From the IMG/VR virus record IMGVR_UViG_3300037352_000062, positions 1 to 44,791 of that record: DNA of 44,791 nt. One strand, written 5' to 3'. Of this stretch, positions 33,353 to 41,750 are shown one piece after another. Every line of letters starts with the position of its first letter. The first letter of the stretch is position 1. The position numbers and the translations under genes were made by a program. The notes under the pieces were generated by a model. It saw only the letters and a program-made list of their open reading frames with translations. It had not been told where the DNA came from and did not search any database. The stretch comes from a virus.

Positions 33353-36300
33353 GGGACCGTCACCGCCGTCCATGCCCCCGCTGCGCAGACGTAAAGCGAG
33401 GTGCTCGCCGTCCCATCCGTCCGCAACCAGAGCGAGCCGTTGCCGATCGGCGTCGTGCCGCAAGTTGTGCCCGGCGCGCCCGTCCCCGTGCCGATATTGG
33501 TGGTGCCCAACTGAATCGTGGGCACGCCTGTGCCTTGCACCGTGATCTTGGGGTTCGATCCGTTCGCGCCCGGCGGGCTGCCGCCTGAACTGTTGCCGTT
33601 GAAGTCGGTGAACCCGCCTGGGTTCCCAACAGTAGAGTTCATCAGCCCTTGGTTTGGGCCGCCCGCGGTGCGGTAGACCTGGAAGCTGTAGACTCCAGCC
33701 GACCAGGGACAACTCACGCCGATAAAGGGATTCGGTCCGCCGAAGACAGTGGGAACGCCAGTGATGGTGGTAGTGGTCCCGTTAATCAGGTTGCCGTCAT
33801 AGTCGGTCCCGGCGCACACGTAACTGTAGGTGTTCGAGCCCGCACCGGTGGCGAAGTTGACGACTGAGGGCGCGCCGATGGTCGGCGTCTGCACCACGTT
33901 CAGCGTGCCCGCATGGCCCGCACCGAGGCCGAGCGGAGAGGTAACCTCGTTGGGGCCATTGTCCTGCACCACCAGCTGCGTGTTGGTGATGGGCAGGTTG
34001 TCATTGCTGCCGATCGCGACCGGTGCCCAGAAGACGTTGGTGCCCGACGTGTTGACTTGTGTGATGTGGCCGCCGCTGTCGAACCACAGCTCATTCGACC
34101 CGCCGTTTACATCCATGACCGACGTGCCGTCGTGGGTCGAAGGGAAGCCGTTATTGACGCTAAAGACGGTGGGGGTCGATGCCCCGGCGGCGATGACGTT
34201 AACCGGCGCCTGCTGGATGCTTCCCAGCACCAGATCGACGGAGACCACTGCGGCGCCCGAACTGTGCGTGGTCGCGGTGGTGGTGTATTCTCCGCGCGTA
34301 ATCCCGGTGAGTACGTTGCCCGAGATGCCTGTGTAGCACTCATACTCGGCATCGACGAAGAAGCAGCCCTGGGTGGAAAGCCCACTGGTCGTGACCAGGG
34401 TGGCGGTGGTATCGCTGGCGCCCTGGTTGGCGTTGAGCCCCGTGCCAAAGCCCTTGGTGGGGCAGGTGAAGCCGTTATTGATCCCGGTTACCGGCGACTG
34501 CTGGCATCCGGTCGCCGTGCCGCCGGTCGTCCCGCTGGGCAGATTGATCGTGGTCGCGTTGATGGTCTGCGCGTTCAAGCTCTCGGCCACGGGTGCGAAA
34601 TCGAGGTATCCGACCTCGACTGTATCCGCCGTGGTTGCGCCATTGAATTGCACCCCCAGGTAGCAGCCCGATCCAGTTGCCGCGGTGAAGTCGATGGCGG
34701 TGCTGAAGACGCCGGCGAGCGTCGTCGGCCACGCATTCGTCACGGGCACGGAATACGTCTCGGTCACCCCGCCGCAATTGGAATAAACCACGAAGCGCTC
34801 GGTGTTGGTGGCCGCGGTCACGTCCTTGATTGACATGTAAAGCGTGTACTTGCCGGGCACCAGGCGCTGGCCCGGGCCGATGGGGATAGAGCTGTTATTG
34901 AAGCGGTAGCTGTTGCAATACGTCGTGCCCAGGTTGGTCCCCACATTGCAGGCGGTATAGCTGTGGGTGATCGGCGAGGTGTCGTCGAAGGTCCAGCCCG
35001 CGCTCATCGGCTGGGAGTCAAAGCTGGTGCTGGCGTCGAACTCCTCTGGGGTGATGAAGCCGCCGCCCGAGCTGACATACGGCACCGTCAGGTTGCCGGT
35101 GTTGAAGGTCTCATTGGTCTGCGCCGGGATGGGCTCCCGGCTGTTGCCCACCTGGAGCTGGCCATAAGGCCCGCCGGGGTTGCCGAAGGCTTGCACCGTG
35201 GTGCCCGAGAATTTGCTGTTGTAGTTCCAGTTGATCAGCGAGCTCGAGCCGTAGCGATTGCTCTTGGGTTCGGTGCCCAGCGTCGAAGAGAGGTCGGAGG
35301 TATTCCCCTGGCCCCAGTTGATGAGCGGCAGGTTGGCGCTGTTGTTGAAGTTCCCGCCAATCCAGTGCTGTCCAGCTCCGCCGACGTAGACTTCGCCTCC
35401 GCCGCCCATGTGCATGTCGTGGACCACGGACAAGTCGATATCCCACTCCCAATTGGGCATCGAGCCGGCGTGCGCGCCCGTCTCTGGCTCGCAGTAGAGA
35501 TTGGTCGCGTCGACCAGCGAGGCCTGCTCAGTCTGGGTGCCCGTCTGATCGTTGCGCGGCGCGGTGAAGTAGTAGCAGGTATTGGCGCCCAGCGCCGTGC
35601 CTGAAGCCGATCCTTCGCTCGAGTACACGTTGAAGTCTTTGAACGTGTTCTGGTTCCCGGCCACGAAGTTCCAGGGATTTGCTGCCCGGATGGCCACGTT
35701 CTCCCAGCTCCCGCCGTCTGCCGTGGGCTGCGCCGTCGACCAGTTGCCGTTCTCGATCGACGGCACGCCCTCGGTGACGCCATAGAACAACTGGCTCAAG
35801 TTGAGATGTTGGAATCTTGCCGCGTACGGATATTGCACAAAGTAAAACCCGGCGGTATGGTTCACCGCATTGCCTCCGGTCAGCGGCGGGTTGATGTCGA
35901 TCGGCCAGGACTGAATCGTCATGGATTCGATCACCGCGCCAGTGGTCCACGATCCGGTGGCCCCGGTGCCCGCGTTGATCCCGGTGGCGACGGGGAAGGC
36001 GAAGGCCGTATTGCCCACGTTCCACGCCGGGTAGTAGCCGGCCGTCCCGGAAGGGGTGGTATCGCCCGCGTTGAGTGTCGGCGTCACCGGCCAGGGATAC
36101 GCCGGCTTGAAGGGGTTCAAGGGGACTACGGTGGCGCCCGAAGTGTGCGCGGCGCGTGTGGTGCCGTTCTGCGCGCAGCCGGTGATGGTCAGCAAGTTGC
36201 TCGAGAGGCTGCCGGTGGCATTGGTCTTGCCAAAGTACGTGAACTGCTCCCCGTCGATCTGGATCAGCCCGAAGGGAGCAACATTCGACTCGTAGTAAGG

Positions 36301-38076
36301 AACCGGCAAAATGGAATTGGTCAGGCTGATCGAGGCTGGGCAGCCGGATCCGCTGATATTGGCGTTGATGGTCTGGGGGCTGCTGCCGGCGAACCACTCC
36401 GCCTGGCTGTTCGTCGATCCCGAGGGCAGCGCCGAGGAGAGCGTCCGCGGGCTTGCTCCGCCAGAGCAGCTTCCGGCTGTCGATGAGACGGTGGCCGTAA
36501 AGACGTTCGCAAGGTACGGAAACACGACCTCCTGGCCTACCGATGGCGCGCTCTCTGTTGCCGGCACGCACATGACGGCCGATGCCGCAGTGATCGCGGC
36601 CGCGCCGTTAAATCCACCCACAAACCAGCCGGGTGCGACGGGATTGTTGGCGATGCCGCTGTTGGTCGCAATCGGCCGGTACATCGCCGCTTTCGATGTT
36701 GTGCCCGAGTCGTTGATGATCTGCCAGGCCTGCGTAGCGTCGATGCGGTCATCGAGATTGATCGTGAAGTCGTGGAGGTGGGCTCCGCCCTGACTAACGC
36801 CTTGCGTGAGGCTTGGGTCTGGAGCGGCGAAGACATCTTCACCGGGAAAGTTGGTGACGAAAGAAGAGGAACCGAGGCCCTGGATCGACTGTCCCAGCAG
36901 CGTCTGCGTATGGGTCAGGCAATTGCCCTGAGGAAAGACCAACTCGCCATTATTTCCCGCCTCTTCCGTCATCCCTTGGGCGATCGCTGCGGTATCGTCG
37001 TGGCCCAGGTCCATCTGGTGCGCTGTGCTTTGCGTGAACGGAGCCGGCGTGGTCACGATAGCGTGCTGGCTGTCGGTAATCGACTGGATTGTCGTCTCAA
37101 AGGCGGTCGGCGTGCCCGAGACCACTCCAACGGCGGCCAGCGTGCGGCCTATGTCGGCAGAACTGAACAGCGCACTGTAGCCAGCCAGGATAGTCACCAC
37201 GGCTGAGCCGGACGTTAAGGTGCCGTAGACGCTTCTTAGGTCGCATGTAGCCCCAAACTCCGTGGCGCTGCGGGCCGTCGCCGGGACATCGCTCCGGTTA
37301 TCGACCACGCGCACGTTGCCTGTGTTTGTGAATGGCGTGCGCCCGGCACCGGGCTGGATGGTTACACTGCCGTTGTTTGTCTGGGCGGCGTTGACCGCAG
37401 CTTGGGGATTGTAGACCACCGGTCCAGTGGCAACGAAGTCGAAGAGATCCTGCCACGCATTGCTGGGCCCATTCGAGAATATGTCGTTGACGAGCGTAGT
37501 CCCGCCGCTGGTCGCCGAGCTTACGGCGACATACTGTGCTCCATTCCAGCGGTACCAGATCGTCGGCACCTGGGTTACATCCACCAGTCCCAGTGCAACG
37601 CTGCCTTTCGCCGCGGCGATGACCGCTGCGGCATTGGTTGCACCGCCCACGAGCTGATAGAACGTGCTGTCCAGGATGATGGTGTTGGTTTGTGGCGTCG
37701 TCAGGTTTTGGTTGATTGCTTCCTGTAGCCCGCCGGTCGCCGATGTGAAATAGAACGGAAGCTGGTGCGCGTTGACAGGAGCGATGCTGATCGCGCAGGT
37801 AACGTTGGTGTCGACCACCGCGCTGGGTGTCACCGTTTCGGTTGCAGATGGGTTGCTGTCCACGATCTGGACCGGTGTTCCGGTGGCGAAGGCGAAGAAG
37901 AAGCTGGCGCCGCCCTCCACCCGGCATGAATTTGGCGCAAACGAATAGGTATTCGGCGCATACCCGGGAACCTTCCACGTGCCATACTGCGACGCGATGA
38001 TTTGGCCTTCGATGTTCTGTGCCTGGACGTTGGCGGCACACAACAGAATGGCGAGCAACGCCAAAAGATTCTTCAT
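33349..38076 (-). CDS. Giant secreted fibre/depolymerase, paralog 3
   Basis: A 1575-residue protein, the largest here. Signal peptide MKNLLALLAILLCAANVQA, then the shared module (QNIEGQIIASQYGTWKVPG, VQIVDSNPSATETVTPS, GGLQEAI, ALGLVDVTQVPTIWYRW). A beta-helix follows from ~260 (ATEFGATCDL, DLGHDDTAAIAQGMTEEAGN, GELVFPQGNCL). Large unassigned beta-rich regions come next, including SYTACNVGTNLGTTYCNSYR and a carbohydrate-binding-like sandwich around 1130-1250. The C-terminus has a fibre-tip-like end (IGNGSLWLRTDGTASTSLYV). It is rich in Cys for a phage protein. No strong ribosome site precedes ATG 38076, only four bases after the previous stop, so translation may be coupled. Probably a polysaccharide-directed fibre. 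Confidence 0.75.
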   Translation of the reverse strand: MKNLLALLAILLCAANVQAQNIEGQIIASQYGTWKVPGYAPNTYSFAPNSCRVEGGASFFFAFATGTPVQIVDSNPSATETVTPSAVVDTNVTCAISIAPVNAHQLPFYFTSATGGLQEAINQNLTTPQTNTIILDSTFYQLVGGATNAAAVIAAAKGSVALGLVDVTQVPTIWYRWNGAQYVAVSSATSGGTTLVNDIFSNGPSNAWQDLFDFVATGPVVYNPQAAVNAAQTNNGSVTIQPGAGRTPFTNTGNVRVVDNRSDVPATARSATEFGATCDLRSVYGTLTSGSAVVTILAGYSALFSSADIGRTLAAVGVVSGTPTAFETTIQSITDSQHAIVTTPAPFTQSTAHQMDLGHDDTAAIAQGMTEEAGNNGELVFPQGNCLTHTQTLLGQSIQGLGSSSFVTNFPGEDVFAAPDPSLTQGVSQGGAHLHDFTINLDDRIDATQAWQIINDSGTTSKAAMYRPIATNSGIANNPVAPGWFVGGFNGAAAITAASAVMCVPATESAPSVGQEVVFPYLANVFTATVSSTAGSCSGGASPRTLSSALPSGSTNSQAEWFAGSSPQTINANISGSGCPASISLTNSILPVPYYESNVAPFGLIQIDGEQFTYFGKTNATGSLSSNLLTITGCAQNGTTRAAHTSGATVVPLNPFKPAYPWPVTPTLNAGDTTPSGTAGYYPAWNVGNTAFAFPVATGINAGTGATGSWTTGAVIESMTIQSWPIDINPPLTGGNAVNHTAGFYFVQYPYAARFQHLNLSQLFYGVTEGVPSIENGNWSTAQPTADGGSWENVAIRAANPWNFVAGNQNTFKDFNVYSSEGSASGTALGANTCYYFTAPRNDQTGTQTEQASLVDATNLYCEPETGAHAGSMPNWEWDIDLSVVHDMHMGGGGEVYVGGAGQHWIGGNFNNSANLPLINWGQGNTSDLSSTLGTEPKSNRYGSSSLINWNYNSKFSGTTVQAFGNPGGPYGQLQVGNSREPIPAQTNETFNTGNLTVPYVSSGGGFITPEEFDASTSFDSQPMSAGWTFDDTSPITHSYTACNVGTNLGTTYCNSYRFNNSSIPIGPGQRLVPGKYTLYMSIKDVTAATNTERFVVYSNCGGVTETYSVPVTNAWPTTLAGVFSTAIDFTAATGSGCYLGVQFNGATTADTVEVGYLDFAPVAESLNAQTINATTINLPSGTTGGTATGCQQSPVTGINNGFTCPTKGFGTGLNANQGASDTTATLVTTSGLSTQGCFFVDAEYECYTGISGNVLTGITRGEYTTTATTHSSGAAVVSVDLVLGSIQQAPVNVIAAGASTPTVFSVNNGFPSTHDGTSVMDVNGGSNELWFDSGGHITQVNTSGTNVFWAPVAIGSNDNLPITNTQLVVQDNGPNEVTSPLGLGAGHAGTLNVVQTPTIGAPSVVNFATGAGSNTYSYVCAGTDYDGNLINGTTTTITGVPTVFGGPNPFIGVSCPWSAGVYSFQVYRTAGGPNQGLMNSTVGNPGGFTDFNGNSSGGSPPGANGSNPKITVQGTGVPTIQLGTTNIGTGTGAPGTTCGTTPIGNGSLWLRTDGTASTSLYVCAAGAWTAVTVP

Positions 38077-38079
38077 GGT

Positions 38080-39573
38080 TTAGGGATGGACCCCGATGCA
38101 ATTGATCTGGTTGACGGTGGTTGCCCCGGCGCCCGAGGAGTCGGCATTCTGCAGCGTGATCTGGAAGGTGGTCGCCGTCTGGTTAGACACGAAGAGGCCC
38201 AGCAGCACCGCATTTGTGCCCTGGCCAGGTCCCGAGGTGCAGGTCAGCGCGTAATTGCCGTCCGCGAACGCGGTTGGCCAGCTAACCGTGAAGGAGCAGC
38301 TGGCGAACGCCGAAGCCGCTGTGGTGCAGATCCCTGAATTGATAATGAGGGGCTGGATGTTTGGGACTGTCGGACCCGAAGTCGCTGCGGTCACCCGGCC
38401 ATAGGCGTCCACCGTCACGCTGGAATTGGTGTAAGAACCTGGCGTGACGGCGGTGGTGGCGAGGTCAACGTCAGTGCGGGTGGAGGGGACGTCGTTCGCG
38501 AGCGAGAAGCGGGCGCTAAAGTTGAGCTGGGGCTGTTGGGCGAAGAGAGTGCCGTTGCCCTGGACCACCTGGTAGAAGATCGCCGGCAGCGTCCCGCAAC
38601 TGCCGGGTCCGAAGTACGTGCCATTGGACACCAGGCACTGCCCAGTCGAGCCGGCGCCGCCGTTGAAGAGATACCCACCGCTGCTGTTGATGTACCCATT
38701 CTCGACATCAACGGGCCACTCCGGCGTGGTCGTGCCAACGCCGAGCGCCCCTATGTTCAGCAGGTTGTAGCCGGTCATGTTCAGCAAACCCGAGATGCTT
38801 TGCGGGCCATGATTCAGCGGCTGTGCAAGGATTGGCTGCGGGTAGATGGTCGTGCCATTCCACAGCGGAGCACCGTTCGAGATATTGACTGTGCCGCTCA
38901 GACCTCCATTGAGCTGCCAGGCCTGCGGCCAGCCTGGATACGCATTCCCGCTCGACGAAATCAGCGAGACGTTGTAACCGGAGTAGGGAATGATCGTATC
39001 GTTGAACGCGATGGAGCAGACTGTCGCATTGACCGCCGGGATCGGGATGAGCGTGGTGACCGGCGTTTCGTTCTGAACGAATGTTCCGCTGCTGCCAGTC
39101 GAGTTTCCTTGCGCCGTCTCCGCGCCGCTCACCGTGCCGGCAAAGACGGTCATGCCCACGGCATTCGGCGGGAACGTCGCCGGAGGCGAAAAGATCAGCG
39201 AGCCCGTGTTGGTGAGCTGAACCTGCAGCTCTGGAGAGGCCAGCGTTAGATTGTTCGCGCTGTCGTAGAACGTGAACACGACGTAGTAGATACCCGCCGC
39301 CATTGTGCCCGAGCCATAGGTAATCGCCACTGAAGGCAGCGTCAGCGGGTTGGGCAGACCCACGACGGAGCCATCCGCCGAGGTGTAGCACGATGCCGTA
39401 GCGGGCACCACGCTGCCTGTGCCTACGATCAGTCCGGCCTGCTGCAGCGCAAAGTTCAGCGTGCCATTCTTCACCGGCAAGCCGCTGGGTCCCTGCAAAG
39501 TCCCGGTGACAGTCCCCCCATACGCTGTAGTCGTGGCGATGATTAGGAGCAGCAAGGCTTTTATCTTCAACAT
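38080..39573 (-). CDS. Secreted fibre-type protein
   Basis: A 497-residue protein with signal peptide MLKIKALLLLIIATTTAYG. The N-terminal domain (GTVTGTLQGPSGLPVKNGTL, then LPNPLTLPSVAITYGSGTM) is a beta-domain that I recall at the start of several phage tail proteins. Middle repeats with short polar motifs (ISGLLNMTGYNLLNIGALGV, TTPEWPVDVENGYIN) are like fibre-shaft sequence. The C-terminus (CSFTVSWPTAFADGNYALTC, GATTVNQINCIGVHP) is a compact Cys-bearing domain. It is the first member of the secreted array in transcription order and ends three bases before the paralog 3 start. It lacks the shared QNIEGQ module. Confidence 0.7.
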   Translation of the reverse strand: MLKIKALLLLIIATTTAYGGTVTGTLQGPSGLPVKNGTLNFALQQAGLIVGTGSVVPATASCYTSADGSVVGLPNPLTLPSVAITYGSGTMAAGIYYVVFTFYDSANNLTLASPELQVQLTNTGSLIFSPPATFPPNAVGMTVFAGTVSGAETAQGNSTGSSGTFVQNETPVTTLIPIPAVNATVCSIAFNDTIIPYSGYNVSLISSSGNAYPGWPQAWQLNGGLSGTVNISNGAPLWNGTTIYPQPILAQPLNHGPQSISGLLNMTGYNLLNIGALGVGTTTPEWPVDVENGYINSSGGYLFNGGAGSTGQCLVSNGTYFGPGSCGTLPAIFYQVVQGNGTLFAQQPQLNFSARFSLANDVPSTRTDVDLATTAVTPGSYTNSSVTVDAYGRVTAATSGPTVPNIQPLIINSGICTTAASAFASCSFTVSWPTAFADGNYALTCTSGPGQGTNAVLLGLFVSNQTATTFQITLQNADSSGAGATTVNQINCIGVHP

Positions 39574-39579
39574 GTCAAC

Positions 39580-39885
39580 CTAGAATCCGCCCCCGCCTCG
39601 CACCAGCTGCATCCCGCAAGTGAGCACTTCGCCGTATCGGTTACGGCGATAGGTCTTGATCCACGAGCGCGCATTCAGGAACGTGGCGACCTTCTTATGT
39701 TTGCCCAGCCACACCAGTTCGCCGGCCTTCACCAATGCATCGGCCTTGTTCTTGGAGTAATGGTGATGGCGCCTGCTCGAGCACTTGTGTGCAATGCCGC
39801 CGTAGGTGAGGGATCTGGCGTCATCCTCATTGAGAATGCAGACCTTTGGGCACGGGCGCCGGCTGTCGATGGTTGCGGAGGCCAT
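39580..39885 (-). CDS. Hypothetical basic phage protein
   Basis: A 101-residue basic protein; GGAG lies 7 bases before ATG 39885. It contains CPKVCILNEDDARSL, a His/Arg/Lys-rich block (HKCSSRRHHHYSKNKADALV), and a strand-rich end (ELVWLGKHKKVATFLNARSW, KTYRRNRYGEVLTCGMQLV). Four Cys residues and the basic surface could support zinc and nucleic-acid binding. It is the first gene after the sigma-factor gene and its 222-base gap, so it may open the late transcript. No family recognised. Confidence 0.65.
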   Translation of the reverse strand: MASATIDSRRPCPKVCILNEDDARSLTYGGIAHKCSSRRHHHYSKNKADALVKAGELVWLGKHKKVATFLNARSWIKTYRRNRYGEVLTCGMQLVRGGGGF

Positions 39886-40107
39886 ACCTTCACTCCATTT
39901 GTGTGTGTTGAAAGTGAACGTTGAGGGAATGAAAAGGCGGAATCAACCGAAGTCGCACGAGCGAAAGCCTGAGCGGCCTCGTCGCTTAGTCCCAAGGTCA
40001 CACGCGCTGGGAGCGCAATAAGAAGGAAGCGTACGAGAGCTTATCTTCTCATCCGGGCGATCGGTTAGAGTGTCACCAGTTATAGATTCGAAATGGACCA
40101 GAAAAGT

Positions 40108-40668
40108 TCATCTCTTCTTATGTATTTTTCGCACCCGCCGCTTGGCATGATGTATCTGGCTCTTTACTGAAGCGGGGGTCATACCCAGCATCTCCGCAAT
40201 CTCCTGGGCAGGCACGTCTTCGAGGTAAGCCATCTCAAGGATCCGGCGCTGAACAGGCTTCAGAACCTGCAGCAGTCGGCCCAAGTCCAATCGTACCGGC
40301 ACTCCTTCGAGGTTCTTGTCTTCGCCTGTGAAGATGCATTGATCCAGAACATCGTCTCCAGCCAGCTGTGCATCGATCTGCATCAGGTGCGACTCGCCGT
40401 TGCTCGCCTGGCGGGCCTTGCGCAGGGTCACGAGGCACTGGTTCATCGCGATGCGTGTGATCCAGGTACGGAAGTTAGACTTTCCTTCAAACGAGCGCAG
40501 CCGTGTGAACGCTAGCAAGAACGTATCCTGGCACATATCCTCCAAATCGCTCTTTCGAAGAACGGCGCGTCCTACTGCCTTTACATAGCTAAGATGCTGG
40601 TGATAGAGCTCTGTGAACGCATCTTCGTCTCCCAAACGCGCCGCCGCAATCAGCATAGCCTCATCCAT
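40108..40668 (-). CDS. ECF-type RNA polymerase sigma factor
   Basis: A 186-residue sigma-70 family protein. ATG 40668 has AGGA six bases upstream; ATG 40692 and TTG 40695 are alternatives. Region 2 spans ~14-84 (DAFTELYHQHLSYVKAVGRA; DLEDMCQDTFLLAFTRLRSF; FRTWITRIAMNQCLVTLRKA). Region 4 spans ~130-182 (LKPVQRRILEMAYLEDVPAQ, EIAEMLGMTPASVKSQIHHA, KRRVRKIHKKR). Region 3 is missing, as in ECF factors. No anti-sigma gene is adjacent. Placed between early and late genes and read in the same direction, it could redirect the host polymerase to late promoters. It might also be captured host DNA. Confidence 0.85.
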   Translation of the reverse strand: MDEAMLIAAARLGDEDAFTELYHQHLSYVKAVGRAVLRKSDLEDMCQDTFLLAFTRLRSFEGKSNFRTWITRIAMNQCLVTLRKARQASNGESHLMQIDAQLAGDDVLDQCIFTGEDKNLEGVPVRLDLGRLLQVLKPVQRRILEMAYLEDVPAQEIAEMLGMTPASVKSQIHHAKRRVRKIHKKR

Positions 40669-40738
40669 TCTTGGTCCTGGAAGAGTTCTCATCAAGTGTG
40701 GCGCCCCTGAAGTTCCTTGAATAAAAAACTGTCATCCA

Positions 40739-40763
40739 GACCGCAGTGGAGAGATCTGCGGTT
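40739..40763. repeat. Hairpin repeat upstream of the sigma-factor gene
   Basis: ACCGCAG (40740-40746) and CTGCGGT (40756-40762) pair around TGGAGAGAT, preceded by CTGTCATCCAG. This layout resembles intergenic repeats I recall from Acidobacteriota chromosomes. It lies in the 100-base gap between the sigma gene and the gene at 40798. It could also fold in the sigma-gene leader. Confidence 0.5.
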
Positions 40764-40797
40764 GCGTCAATATCCACACGAGCGCGCCTGGACTAAA

Positions 40798-41016
40798 TCA
40801 ATCCTCATCCTCGCCATACAGCTCCCGCCGCAGATGTTCCGCGGCGGCAACGCGGACGAACTCAATCATTCCCAGCGTATCGGCCGCAATCTGGCCACAG
40901 CTGTCGTAGCTGATCTCGCCCTCACCAGTCCGGGTGACGATCAGTATTTGGGTGACATCGTCCATACCTTCCATCTTGGAAATAAGGAACTCACTCGGGC
41001 TCGGCTCATCGCTCAT
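40798..41016 (-). CDS. Small acidic phage protein
   Basis: A 72-residue acidic protein with GGGAG five bases before ATG 41016: MSDEPSPSEFLISKMEGMDD. It has a strand-turn-strand part (VTQILIVTRTGEGEISYDSC) and a helix (FVRVAAAEHLRRELYGEDED). It sits between the replication genes and the sigma gene, is read with them and belongs to a run of short accessory genes. Function unknown. Confidence 0.65.
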   Translation of the reverse strand: MSDEPSPSEFLISKMEGMDDVTQILIVTRTGEGEISYDSCGQIAADTLGMIEFVRVAAAEHLRRELYGEDED

Positions 41017-41041
41017 GCGCTCTCCCTGTCATCGAATGTCG

Positions 41042-41308
41042 TCAAAGGGCTTTGGCGACCGAAGTAGCTCTTGCGCCCAGGATAGTCAGCGCATCCACAT
41101 ACGCCTCGTAGTACGGTCTGGGGACTGGCTGCACGCCCTCCAAGGCTGCCATCACAACCACATATTCGTAGGCGTGGCGCAGAATCACCAGGCCACGCAC
41201 CGCCCGCCTCGCGCGTGGGCTGAACAACAGTGCCGGCACCTCGCGTAGACCAATAGAAAACACTCTGCCCTGCAGAGCGAATCCCCTCACCACATCGCTT
41301 GCCTTCAT
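41042..41308 (-). CDS. Hypothetical early phage protein
   Basis: An 88-residue basic protein with a very strong ribosome site (GAGGAGAGAGGA before ATG 41308). The sequence has a short strand (LQGRVFSIGLREVPALLF), a basic helix (SPRARRAVRGLVILRHAYEY) and a mildly hydrophobic middle (VVVMAALEGVQPVP). It is not a membrane protein. High predicted translation suggests it is needed in quantity early. No family recognised. Confidence 0.65.
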   Translation of the reverse strand: MKASDVVRGFALQGRVFSIGLREVPALLFSPRARRAVRGLVILRHAYEYVVVMAALEGVQPVPRPYYEAYVDALTILGARATSVAKAL

Positions 41309-41329
41309 TCCTCTCTCCTCTATTGCGAC

Positions 41330-41659
41330 CTATGCTCTCCGGGCGCGTAGTGCCTTTCGTTCAAAACGTTGCCAATCCCACTTAGCTTTGAATCTGTCCA
41401 GCGCATCCCGTAGCCATGCCGGGTTCACTCCCTCGGCCAGCGCGACCGCCCAGTCATAGTGCTCTTGCCGCTCAGGCGTCTTGGGGTAAAGGAACTGTTC
41501 CGCGTCCTTGTGTGCCTGCTCATCGATGCTGCGGTAGTCTCCGATCGCCGCCAAGACGAGCGCGACGCCTAAGTTGCGTTGCTTTGGTGTTGACACAGGG
41601 TCGCTTGATGACTGATAGATCGTCCCCGTGAAGTAGATCTGCTCTTGCACAGTCCGCAT
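41330..41659 (-). CDS. Hypothetical early phage protein
   Basis: A 109-residue protein from ATG 41659 (GAGG six bases upstream): MRTVQEQIYFTGTIYQSSSD. A longer open frame to 41863 covers poor sequence and lies over the previous gene. A helix-rich body (NLGVALVLAAIGDYRSIDEQ, AWLRDALDRFKAKWDWQRFE) ends in a basic tail RKALRARRA. It is part of the replication-side operon; role unknown. Confidence 0.65.
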   Translation of the reverse strand: MRTVQEQIYFTGTIYQSSSDPVSTPKQRNLGVALVLAAIGDYRSIDEQAHKDAEQFLYPKTPERQEHYDWAVALAEGVNPAWLRDALDRFKAKWDWQRFERKALRARRA

Positions 41660-41750
41660 TTTGTTCCTCACTACGTCCTCCGTAACCGGGGATGATGGAA
41701 GCAGGGCCTCTTGTCCGAAGCAAGTGGCGAATCCGTGGAGGCAACATCCG

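Noticed and set aside
33913-34833. A 306-residue plus-strand frame opposite the giant fibre
   Set aside because: Arg/Gly/Val-rich composition typical of an antisense shadow in GC-rich DNA, with no ribosome site and no motif; the minus strand here is clearly coding.
21956-38076. A diversity-generating retroelement acting on the fibre array
   Set aside because: No reverse transcriptase gene is in the window, and I see no template/variable repeat pair with adenine-specific differences; the shared fibre ends differ like ordinary paralogs.
39929-40021. A 30-residue Arg-rich plus-strand frame in the gap before the sigma gene
   Set aside because: Very short, poor ribosome-site spacing, and no neighbour on that strand.
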